Shown here: piece after piece, positions 24,631-32,565 of the stretch | How the letters are laid out: the number at the start of each line of letters is the position of its first letter | Position numbering within the stretch: the first letter of the stretch is position 1 | DNA from: VBWE01 sp943372645 | GTDB taxonomy: Bacteria; Bacteroidota; Bacteroidia; Palsa-965 | Direction of reading: 5' to 3' | NCBI GenBank assembly: GCA_943372645.1 | Contig: CALRZN010000001.1 | Span: forward strand, 310,001 to 374,000 | Length of the DNA: 64,000 nucleotides | Made by a program: the position numbers and the translations under genes | The notes under the pieces: generated by a model | The model's database searches: none | What the model saw: the letters and a program-made list of their open reading frames with translations, nothing else | Told to the model about the DNA's origin: nothing

Positions 24631-26580
24631 ATGACGTTATACTGCAACAGCCTCACGAAATTCTCACGCTTCCGCACACGCGTTGTTACGATCGGTGATG
24701 TGCCCATGGGGGGCGATAATCCCGTCCGTGTGCAATCCATGACCACCACGGATACGCTGGATACGGTCGCAACCGTTGCACAGAGCATCCGCATGATTGA
24801 AGCCGGCTGTGAGTACGTTCGTATTACAGCGCCCAGTCTGAAAGAGGCGCAGAACCTCGAAGCCATCAAAAAAGAAATCCGTAACCGCGGTTACAATACG
24901 CCGCTGGTGGCCGATATTCATTTTACACCCAACGCTGCCGAACTGGCTGCACGCCTGGTGGAAAAAGTGCGTGTCAATCCCGGCAACTACGCCGACAAAA
25001 AGAAGTTTGAACATATTGATTATACGGATTCGGGGTACGAAGCAGAACTGGAGCGCATCCGCACGCGTTTTCTGCCGCTTGTAAAAATCTGCAAGGAATA
25101 CGGCACGGCCATGCGCATCGGTACCAACCACGGCTCACTCAGCGACCGCATCCTGAGCCGTTACGGCGATACGCCACTCGGTATGGTGGAATCGGCCATG
25201 GAATTTTTACGCATCTGCCGCGAAGAAAACTACCACAACATTGTGCTGAGCATGAAAGCCAGCAACCCGCAGGTAATGGTAGAAGCCTACCGCCTGCTGG
25301 TGCAGCAGATGCAGCTCAGCGGCATGGATTATCCCCTGCACCTTGGTGTTACCGAAGCCGGTGATGGCGAAGACGGGCGAATCAAATCTGCCGCCGGTAT
25401 CGGCACCTTGCTCGAAGACGGACTGGGCGATACCATCCGCGTTTCGTTAACCGAAGATCCGGAATTTGAAATTCCCGTTGCAAAAGCTCTGGTTGCACGT
25501 TACAGCAACCGCGCCGCACATGCACCCATTGCACCGGTTAATGAAAATATAACGCTGCCCTACTCGCCTTATGCATACAGCCGCAGAACCACGGCAACCA
25601 TTTCCAATTTCGGAAGCAGCCTGGTGCCGCGGGTGATTGCAGATTACAGCATGCGCGATGAAATTACGGCTGCTTCGTTGTTTGCCGTGGGTTACCAGTA
25701 TTCCGTGCCGCTGGATAAATGGAACCTCACCGACCAGGCCTGCGATTACATTTATGCCGGAACCAAAACCGTAACGTTTGCTATTCCCGGAACGCTGGGC
25801 ATTATTTACGATGCCGTGCACTGGAAATCCTTGCCGGAGGCCGTGCGCAGCTACCCGCTGTTTCATGGCGATGCCTTTTTCGGGGCAGCGGAAAAATCAA
25901 CAGAACTGAATTTTGTGTTGTGCGATCTGCAAACGCTTACCGCTGATTTTATCGGGAAACTGAAAACAGCAACGAACGTTGTACTCGTACTTGAAACCGC
26001 CAACACACATGGCATGGCCGAACAGCGCCGCGCCTTTATTGAACTGCTGCTGCAGGAGTGTACAATTCCGGTAATCATCAAACGCAAATATGCCGGCATT
26101 ACCACCGATGAGCTGCAGCTGCATGCGGCAACGGATATGCCTGCGCTGCTGCTCGATGGTTTCGGCGACGGCGTGTGGATTGCACAAACCGATTGTGCAT
26201 CGCCGCAGGCCGTGAACAGCCTCAGCTTCGGCATTCTGCAGGCTACGCGCACGCGCATTTCAAAAACAGAATACATTTCCTGCCCCTCGTGCGGCCGCAC
26301 GCTGTTCGATCTGCAGGATACCACGAATAAAATACGCAAACGTACAGAGCACCTCAAAGGCGTAAAGATCGGCATCATGGGCTGCATCGTAAACGGTCCG
26401 GGTGAAATGGCCGATGCCGACTACGGCTACGTAGGAACCGGCGCGGGAAAAATTACACTGTACAAAGGCAAAGAAGTGGTGAAACGCAACATCCCGGAAA
26501 CCGAAGCGGTGGAAGCGCTGGTGGAACTGATACGTGAGCATGGCGACTGGGTGGAAAAAGAAGCACCGGTGGCGCAGTAA
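24631..26580 (+). CDS. ispG: 4-hydroxy-3-methylbut-2-enyl diphosphate synthase (long form)
   Basis: Iron-sulfur enzyme of the MEP isoprenoid pathway that converts MEcPP to HMBPP. At 649 residues it is the long, three-domain form known from Bacteroidota, chlamydiae and plastids, with an extra domain between the TIM barrel and the Fe-S domain. The barrel begins with TRVVTIGDVPMGGDNPVRVQ and carries ADIHF and GTNHGSLSDRI. The [4Fe-4S] ligands are in YISCPSCGRTLFDLQ and MGCIVNGPGEMADADYGYVG near the C-terminus. It is monocistronic and divergent from the five-PKD gene. Confidence 0.96.
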   Translation: MTLYCNSLTKFSRFRTRVVTIGDVPMGGDNPVRVQSMTTTDTLDTVATVAQSIRMIEAGCEYVRITAPSLKEAQNLEAIKKEIRNRGYNTPLVADIHFTPNAAELAARLVEKVRVNPGNYADKKKFEHIDYTDSGYEAELERIRTRFLPLVKICKEYGTAMRIGTNHGSLSDRILSRYGDTPLGMVESAMEFLRICREENYHNIVLSMKASNPQVMVEAYRLLVQQMQLSGMDYPLHLGVTEAGDGEDGRIKSAAGIGTLLEDGLGDTIRVSLTEDPEFEIPVAKALVARYSNRAAHAPIAPVNENITLPYSPYAYSRRTTATISNFGSSLVPRVIADYSMRDEITAASLFAVGYQYSVPLDKWNLTDQACDYIYAGTKTVTFAIPGTLGIIYDAVHWKSLPEAVRSYPLFHGDAFFGAAEKSTELNFVLCDLQTLTADFIGKLKTATNVVLVLETANTHGMAEQRRAFIELLLQECTIPVIIKRKYAGITTDELQLHAATDMPALLLDGFGDGVWIAQTDCASPQAVNSLSFGILQATRTRISKTEYISCPSCGRTLFDLQDTTNKIRKRTEHLKGVKIGIMGCIVNGPGEMADADYGYVGTGAGKITLYKGKEVVKRNIPETEAVEALVELIREHGDWVEKEAPVAQ

Positions 26581-26641
26581 AAGCACGCGCAATTGTCCAA
26601 TTCTTAACGACAGGGCAATAGTTCATTCCGTGAAAACGGGT

Positions 26642-26649
26642 TATATTTG
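26642..26649 (+). promoter_or_regulatory. -7 box of the secreted PKD protein gene
   Basis: TATATTTG matches TAnnTTTG, 24 bp upstream of the ATG at 26674. It overlaps the upstream TTG (26647) of the longer frame and so favours the ATG. Confidence 0.6.
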
Positions 26650-26673
26650 TGTATAACACAAGTCATACAACAC

Positions 26674-28083
26674 ATGAAAAAACGTTACACCATTGCAGTG
26701 TTCATGGCGCTTGCAACCAGCGCATTTGCACAGATAACCGTTGATACCACCTGTATTGTTCCGCAATACATGGAAGGCAAAAGCGGCACCAACAACGACC
26801 GCGTTCCGTTTTATTTCTGGGGCGAAATTTCAGGACTTACACCGAACGCCACCTACCGGTATTATACATCAATGGATACGCTGAACTCCACATCGGGTTC
26901 AAACGGAGCCGGCAACCCTTATTTTATAAATATGAGCAGCGGCACCATCCGGCGCACCACCAACCCTTCGGTTGCAGTAGCAGGTGGTTACGATTCCCTT
27001 ACTGCCAACAGCAGCGGCGCGTATGCAGGCTGGTTTGGTGTGGAATCAACAGGCAACGGCAGATATGCTTCGGGAAACCTGATTCATCCGCAGCTTCAGA
27101 TGAACAACGGAAACGGCGGTACCACGGTAGTTACCCGTTTAAAATTCACCAGCTATATGGTTACGTCGCTTGCCATGGGCATAACCGCCGCACCCAATTT
27201 TTGCTCGGCTATTTACGACAGTGCCAGCACAGCCATAGCACCACCGAAGAGTATTGTGTTTTTGTACGACAATATGGCCTCCTCCGGCCGCCCGCTTTCG
27301 AGCGGCATTGTTGAATCGGAAGGACTTGCACAAAATACAATCACGCAGATTGCTGCATTTTACCGCAACAACGTGGATTCGTTTCCGCAGCGCTGGGGCA
27401 GCATTATGCCCAACGTAAATGCAAACGGTGTGCAGGCCGTGGAATACCGCGACTTTGCTACGGCGGCCATCCTGGTGCCCGGAAGCATTAATGATAACAA
27501 TGGTGTATGGTGTTCGGGAGCAAATACCGTAAACCCGGTTAACGGAACTACCGGACTTTACTTAGACGAAAATTTTGTGCTGCAAGGCACCATGTCGTTT
27601 CCGAGCCCGGTACTCACCACGTTTAATGTACCGTTTACCGCCAACTCCAACGGATCGGTGGGCACACAATACACCTGGGATTTTGGTGACGGTTCGCCGG
27701 TAAACAACACACAGAACCCGCTGTATGCTTACTCCACACCTGGAACATACACCGTAACACTCACCATCCAGGCTCCGAACTGCGGCATTTCGTTAACAGA
27801 CACTATCGTGGTGATCCTGTTCACAGGCACAACCGAATTAAATGCGGAAAACACGTTTACACTTTCACCCAATCCGTCAGATGGCTTGTTCACGTTTAAA
27901 ACAACAGCCGGCGGCACCAAAACAATCAGCGTTGTAAACCTGCTGGGTGAAACGGTTTTTGCATCGAACACTGCTGCGCAGCAGCTTGAACTCGATCTGC
28001 GCGGTGAAGCACGCGGGGTTTATTTTGTGAATGTGGTGAATGAGAAGGGGGAGCGTACAACGGCCAAGATGGTGGTGCGGTAA
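26674..28083 (+). CDS. Secreted protein with PKD and T9SS sorting domains
   Basis: Exported 469-residue protein: signal peptide MKKRYTIAVFMALATSAFAQ, then about 290 residues of a domain I do not recognise. That domain opens CIVPQYMEGKSGTNNDRVPF and describes itself only by Asn/Thr/Ser-rich beta structure, with a YFWGEISGLTPNATYRYY motif. One PKD domain follows (FTANSNGSVGTQYTWDFGDG) and then a type A T9SS sorting domain (TLSPNPSDGLFTF to KMVVR). Secretion by T9SS is secure; the activity of the large N-terminal domain is not known. It stands alone between ispG and a bidirectional terminator. Confidence 0.82.
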   Translation: MKKRYTIAVFMALATSAFAQITVDTTCIVPQYMEGKSGTNNDRVPFYFWGEISGLTPNATYRYYTSMDTLNSTSGSNGAGNPYFINMSSGTIRRTTNPSVAVAGGYDSLTANSSGAYAGWFGVESTGNGRYASGNLIHPQLQMNNGNGGTTVVTRLKFTSYMVTSLAMGITAAPNFCSAIYDSASTAIAPPKSIVFLYDNMASSGRPLSSGIVESEGLAQNTITQIAAFYRNNVDSFPQRWGSIMPNVNANGVQAVEYRDFATAAILVPGSINDNNGVWCSGANTVNPVNGTTGLYLDENFVLQGTMSFPSPVLTTFNVPFTANSNGSVGTQYTWDFGDGSPVNNTQNPLYAYSTPGTYTVTLTIQAPNCGISLTDTIVVILFTGTTELNAENTFTLSPNPSDGLFTFKTTAGGTKTISVVNLLGETVFASNTAAQQLELDLRGEARGVYFVNVVNEKGERTTAKMVVR

Positions 28084-28095
28084 CTGATTTAAAAT

Positions 28096-28143
28096 AAAAA
28101 GCCCCGTCATCCTGAGCGATAGTCGAAGGAGGCGGGGCTTTTT
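28096..28143. terminator. Bidirectional terminator with conserved loop
   Basis: Stem AAAAAGCCCCGTC (28096-28108) pairs with 28131-28143, with one G-T pair. The loop begins ATCCTGAGCGATAGTCG. It ends exactly at the ade stop codon on the minus strand and 12 bp past the stop of the plus-strand gene, so it serves both. The same loop occurs in the terminator at 55194-55241. Confidence 0.85.
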
Positions 28144-29765
28144 TATTTTACAAACACCTCCGTAAACCCAAACACCTTCCCATCAAACAACCCCTTATCA
28201 CTCAGCTTCAGTTGCGGGATAACCAGCAGCGCCATAAAACTTAAAGTCATATACGGAGCGCGCAGGGTGCTGCCCAGTTTTTTTGCGCCTTCATCCAGCG
28301 CGGTGTAGAGCTGTGCCACTTCGGTGTAAGGTGCGTTGGTCATGATACCGGCGATGGGTAACGCGAGCGATTGTACGTTATCACCATCAGCCAATGCAAT
28401 GCCGCCTTTGTTGCGGATAACTTCGTTGATCACGTTGCACAGGTCTTGATCAGATACGCCAACGGCCACAATGTTATGGCAATCGTGTGCCACGCACGAA
28501 GCGATGGCACCGCGTTTCAGTCCGAAATTTTTGATGAAGGCCACCGCGGGTGGCACATCCTGGTAGCGGTTTACCACCACTATTTTCAGTATATCGTTTT
28601 CTACATCGCTTACAGCAAAACCATTTTCACTTTTTACGGTGCAATGCAGTTCGTTTGTCACCAGCTGCCCTTCGAGTGCTTCGATGACGCGAATTTTTTC
28701 TGATGTAACCGGCAGTCCAAAATCAAGAGGCGATTTGGGTGTACAATCAAACTGGTTAACAATGGCTGCTTCCACGGGATGAATAAATGACACACCGTTT
28801 TCCGCTACTTTTTCGCCGCGGATGTAGGTGGCCTGCACGTTAAACTGTTCCAGGTTGTCCACGCAGATAAAATCAGCGGCATCACCGGGCTGCAGGCATC
28901 CTACGGGCAGGTTGTAATGTTTAATCACATTGTACGAAGTGGCCCGCAGCACATCGAACAGTTCGCAGCCTTTTCCCAGCGCACGTTTCACCAGCTGGTT
29001 GATGTGACCTTCAATTAAATTATCAGGATGTTTATCGTCGCTGCAGAACATCACCTGTGCGGGATATTCATTCAGCAGCGGAATCAGTTCGTCAAAGTTG
29101 CGTGCTGCACTGCCTTCGCGGATGATGATTTTCACACCATACTCCGCTTTTTCTTTTCCTTCGGCGTAGGTAAAACATTCGTGGTCGGTGGTAATGCCCG
29201 CATCAAAATACGCGCGCATCTGTTCCCCGCGCAGGCCGGGCGCGTGGCCGTCAACCGGCTTGTTGTGTTTGCGTGCGGCGGCCAGTTTGCGCAGCACTTC
29301 TTCGTCTTTATAAATAACGCCGGGGAAATTCATCATCTCGGCGAGGTAAACAATTTCAGGACGGGCAAGCAGCGTTTCAATTGCGCCGGAATGAATTGCC
29401 GCACCTGCTGTTTCAAACGCCGTGGCCGGGACACATGATGGTGCTCCGAAGAAAAAATGGAACGGCACCTGTTTACCGTTTTCAATCATGTATTCCACGC
29501 CGGGAACACCAAGCACATTTGCAATTTCGTGCGGATCGCTGATAGTGGCCACTGTTCCGTGAACCACCGCAATGCGTGCAAACTCCGAAGGCACAAGCAT
29601 GCTGCTTTCCACATGCACGTGTGCATCAATAAATCCCGGAAGCAGAAAGCCTTCAACCGCTTCGTTTATGGGCGTAATGCGCTCGATGCGGCCATCGTTC
29701 ACCTCCACTTCAGCCGGGAAAATACGGCGTGCAACAACATCAACAACGTGGTGTTTCAGAATCAT
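28143..29765 (-). CDS. ade: Adenine deaminase
   Basis: Amidohydrolase-family enzyme that converts adenine to hypoxanthine and ammonia in purine salvage. The 540-residue protein has the N-terminal metal site GFIDAHVHVESSMLVPSEFA, then ATISDPHEIANVLG, VDGHAPGLRG, TTDHECFTYAE and FCSDDKHPDNL with the catalytic Asp. The C-terminal domain includes SCVAHDCHNIVAVGVSD and LPIAGIMTNAP, all typical of the Ade (not Add-like) family. I start it at the ATG at 29765; an in-frame TTG lies 6 bp upstream. It is the last gene of the lepA - secreted unknown - ade run, 20 bp after its neighbour. Confidence 0.94.
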   Translation of the reverse strand: MILKHHVVDVVARRIFPAEVEVNDGRIERITPINEAVEGFLLPGFIDAHVHVESSMLVPSEFARIAVVHGTVATISDPHEIANVLGVPGVEYMIENGKQVPFHFFFGAPSCVPATAFETAGAAIHSGAIETLLARPEIVYLAEMMNFPGVIYKDEEVLRKLAAARKHNKPVDGHAPGLRGEQMRAYFDAGITTDHECFTYAEGKEKAEYGVKIIIREGSAARNFDELIPLLNEYPAQVMFCSDDKHPDNLIEGHINQLVKRALGKGCELFDVLRATSYNVIKHYNLPVGCLQPGDAADFICVDNLEQFNVQATYIRGEKVAENGVSFIHPVEAAIVNQFDCTPKSPLDFGLPVTSEKIRVIEALEGQLVTNELHCTVKSENGFAVSDVENDILKIVVVNRYQDVPPAVAFIKNFGLKRGAIASCVAHDCHNIVAVGVSDQDLCNVINEVIRNKGGIALADGDNVQSLALPIAGIMTNAPYTEVAQLYTALDEGAKKLGSTLRAPYMTLSFMALLVIPQLKLSDKGLFDGKVFGFTEVFVK

Positions 29766-29785
29766 CAGCAACGTTTTTTTATTTA

Positions 29786-30460
29786 TCAGCGCAGTTCGAA
29801 ACTGCGTTTCCCGGCATTGTAAATCATTTTGCGGGCATGAAACGCCTTTTCAAACTGACTCCAGTCGGCATCCGGAATACCTACTTCGTTACGCGGGATG
29901 TAATCGCACACATTCAGCGTTACGTTCAGCACCTGCTTTTTCGGCTCGGGATAAAAACGGATGCTGTAAATTTCATGAAGCATCTGGTCAACGGTGGCAC
30001 TGTCGCCGAGGTAGGCTGCGCGCGTGGGACCGAGATACTTCGCGGCCAGGCGGTAAATGCTGCTGTCGTTAAAAAACGGATTGATGGAAAGTGGCGGCAG
30101 GCAGGTGCTGGCTTTGCGCGGGGTAACGCTGTCGATTTTCGGATCCCAGTCGAAAAAACTGGTGTAATAAAACGAGCACTGCATATCGCCCGAATACTTT
30201 GTAATCGTAAGCAGTTGTTTGCCGCCCGGTTTACCATACAGGCGCGCTTCCACCAGGTTCACCATTTCGGTGCCGCTGTTAAACCGGTACGCGAGGTACT
30301 GGCTTTTCGCATCGTACACTGTATCGGTTGGCTGCAGATCAGCAGTTACGCGGTCAGCACCGGGAATGCGTTGCAGCATGGTACGCAGTGTTACCTGCTG
30401 CGCAACTGCAGTGTGCGGAAGCACGATAACAGCAAGCAGCACAAACAGGATGCGGCACAT
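29786..30460 (-). CDS. Exported protein of unknown function
   Basis: Unrecognised 224-residue protein with a signal peptide (MCRILFVLLAVIVLPHTAVA, cut near AQQ). The mature part is mixed alpha/beta without repeats, anchor or sorting domain. It contains CSFYYTSFFDWDPKIDSV and an aromatic C-terminal stretch. Two Cys in the mature part could form a disulfide. It lies 11 bp after lepA and 20 bp before ade, all on the minus strand, so it is probably co-transcribed with them, though this does not suggest a shared pathway. Likely periplasmic. Confidence 0.75.
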   Translation of the reverse strand: MCRILFVLLAVIVLPHTAVAQQVTLRTMLQRIPGADRVTADLQPTDTVYDAKSQYLAYRFNSGTEMVNLVEARLYGKPGGKQLLTITKYSGDMQCSFYYTSFFDWDPKIDSVTPRKASTCLPPLSINPFFNDSSIYRLAAKYLGPTRAAYLGDSATVDQMLHEIYSIRFYPEPKKQVLNVTLNVCDYIPRNEVGIPDADWSQFEKAFHARKMIYNAGKRSFELR

Positions 30461-30471
30461 GGTAGTTGCAG

Positions 30472-32259
30472 TTAGTCGAGTTTAAGCACCGCCATAAACG
30501 CACTCTGCGGAATTTCCACGTTGCCCACCTGGCGCATGCGTTTCTTTCCTTCTTTCTGCTTTTCGAGCAGTTTGCGTTTACGCGAAATATCACCGCCGTA
30601 ACATTTGGCTGTAACGTCTTTGCGCAGGGCCGAAATGTTTTCGCGGGCCACAATTTTCGCCCCGATGGCCGCCTGTATCGCAATCTGGAACTGCTGGCGC
30701 GGGATAAGTTCCTTCAGCTTTTCGCAGATTTTTTTACCGAACTCATGCGCGTGGGTGCGGTGGATAAGTGCACTCAGTGCGTCCACCTGGTCGCCGTTGA
30801 TCAGAATATCAAGTTTGATCAGGTCGCTTTCGCGGTAACCGATCGGCGTGTAATCAAATGAAGCGTAACCGCGCGAAACGGTTTTCAGTTTGTCGTAAAA
30901 ATCAAATACAATTTCACCGAGCGGCATTTCAAACACCATCTCGATGCGGTCAGTAGTTAGATACGTCTGATTGATGATCACCCCGCGCTTGTCCATGCAC
31001 AGTTTGATGATGGAACCCACGTATTCGGCTTTTGTAATAATGGTTGCTTTGATGTAGGGTTCTTCCACCGAATCGAGGCGCGATACTTCGGGCAGTTCGC
31101 TCGGGTTATTTACAATCAGCGTTTCCCCGTCCGATTTGTGCGCGATGTACGATACGTTCGGAACGGTGGTAATCACCGTCATGTTAAACTCGCGTTCGAG
31201 GCGCTCCTGGATAATTTCCATGTGCAGCATCCCGAGGAATCCGCAGCGGAAACCAAAACCGAGCGCAGCCGATGCTTCCGGCTCGTAGGTGATGGATGCG
31301 TCGTTCAGGCGCAGTTTGTCCATGCACGTGCGCAGCTCTTCGTATTCGTCGGTATCCACCGGGTAAAGACCGGCAAACACCATCGGTTTTACTTCTTCAA
31401 ACCCCTGGATGGCTTCCACGGCAGGTTCATCCACGCGGGTAATGGTATCGCCCACTTTTACTTCGCGGGCATCTTTAATGCCTGAAATGATGTAACCCAC
31501 GTCGCCGGTGCGCACTTCATTTTTGGGTGAAAGCGCGAGTTTAAGTACGCCCACTTCATCCGCACCATACGCCATGCCGGTTGACATAAACTGCACCTGG
31601 TCGTTTTTACGGATCACGCCATTCATCACGCGGAAATAAGCGATGATACCGCGGAAGGAATTGTACACCGAATCAAACACGAGGGCCTGCAGCGGCGCAT
31701 CCGGATTGCCTTTCGGGGCAGGAACGCGTTCCACGATGGCGGCAAGAATATCAAACACACCGAGGCCCGTTTTACCTGAAGCGGGAATAATGTCTTCGCG
31801 TTTGCAACCGATCAGGTCAATGATCTGGTCGCTTACTGCTTCCGGTTCCGCGCTGGGCAGGTCAATTTTATTGAGAACGGGAATAATTTCAAGGTCGTTG
31901 CCGAGGGCCAGGTACAGGTTCGAAATGGTTTGCGCCTGTATGCCCTGCGCCGCATCCACAATGAGCAGTGCGCCTTCGCACGAGGCGATGGAACGCGACA
32001 CTTCGTACGAAAAGTCAACATGGCCGGGCGTGTCAATCAGGTTCAGCACATACTTCTGCCCCTTGTATTCGTAGTCCATCTGGATGGCGTGGCTCTTGAT
32101 GGTAATCCCCCGCTCTTTTTCGAGGTCCATATCATCCAGCACCTGCGCCTGCATATCGCGTTTCGAGATGGTGTTTGTGTATTCCAGTAAACGATCGGCC
32201 AGGGTGCTTTTTCCGTGGTCGATGTGGGCAATGATGCAAAAGTTGCGTATGTGTTGCAT
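30472..32259 (-). CDS. lepA: Elongation factor 4 (LepA)
   Basis: Ribosome-bound GTPase of the EF-G type, implicated in back-translocation and 30S biogenesis. The 595 residues from the ATG at 32259 begin MQHIRNFCIIAHIDHGKSTL, with G1 AHIDHGKST, G3 DTPGHVDF and G4 NKID. The C-terminal domain unique to LepA is present (CYGGDISRKRKLLEKQKEGKKRM). The in-frame TTG at 32283 sits in the -7 box, so it is not used. It is the first gene of the run lepA - secreted unknown - ade. Confidence 0.97.
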   Translation of the reverse strand: MQHIRNFCIIAHIDHGKSTLADRLLEYTNTISKRDMQAQVLDDMDLEKERGITIKSHAIQMDYEYKGQKYVLNLIDTPGHVDFSYEVSRSIASCEGALLIVDAAQGIQAQTISNLYLALGNDLEIIPVLNKIDLPSAEPEAVSDQIIDLIGCKREDIIPASGKTGLGVFDILAAIVERVPAPKGNPDAPLQALVFDSVYNSFRGIIAYFRVMNGVIRKNDQVQFMSTGMAYGADEVGVLKLALSPKNEVRTGDVGYIISGIKDAREVKVGDTITRVDEPAVEAIQGFEEVKPMVFAGLYPVDTDEYEELRTCMDKLRLNDASITYEPEASAALGFGFRCGFLGMLHMEIIQERLEREFNMTVITTVPNVSYIAHKSDGETLIVNNPSELPEVSRLDSVEEPYIKATIITKAEYVGSIIKLCMDKRGVIINQTYLTTDRIEMVFEMPLGEIVFDFYDKLKTVSRGYASFDYTPIGYRESDLIKLDILINGDQVDALSALIHRTHAHEFGKKICEKLKELIPRQQFQIAIQAAIGAKIVARENISALRKDVTAKCYGGDISRKRKLLEKQKEGKKRMRQVGNVEIPQSAFMAVLKLD

Positions 32260-32280
32260 TTCAAGGTATAAAATGGACGG

Positions 32281-32288
32281 CAAAGGTA
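32281..32288 (-). promoter_or_regulatory. -7 box of lepA
   Basis: Reads TACCTTTG on the minus strand, perfect TAnnTTTG, 21 bp upstream of the ATG at 32259. Confidence 0.65.
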
Positions 32289-32496
32289 CGATTTTTTTGG
32301 GGTTTGGGAGCCTGAATCAAAAAGATTGCATGCATATGAAAACACTGCTATTCAAGCTTTTAAACGCCATTTTGAAAATCACGAATCCGGCAATACCTCA
32401 TCCCGTCCATGGGGTTACCCCGGACAGATCAATGCCCGTTCAATGCTGGCAGGCCGGCAAAACACCGACTTAACAGAGCCCGCAACTAAAGCACCG

Positions 32497-32528
32497 GCCC
32501 CGTGCTGCAGGTCAATACAACACGGGGC
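32497..32528 (-). terminator. GC-rich hairpin downstream of the RHS gene
   Basis: Perfect 8-bp inverted repeat GCCCCGTG / CACGGGGC with a 16-base spacer, beginning 38 bp after the RHS stop codon. There is no good T-run on either strand, so termination is possible but not proven. Nothing else was recognised in 32289-32565. Confidence 0.45.
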
Positions 32529-32565
32529 AGGATCAGTAAAATCTTAATGAGTGCCGGCAGCGTTT

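Noticed and set aside
32326..32547. 73-residue plus-strand frame between lepA and the RHS gene, possible immunity gene
   Set aside because: It begins at TTG, runs across the GC-rich hairpin, has random-looking composition and is on the strand opposite to the RHS gene, so it is not a convincing immunity gene.
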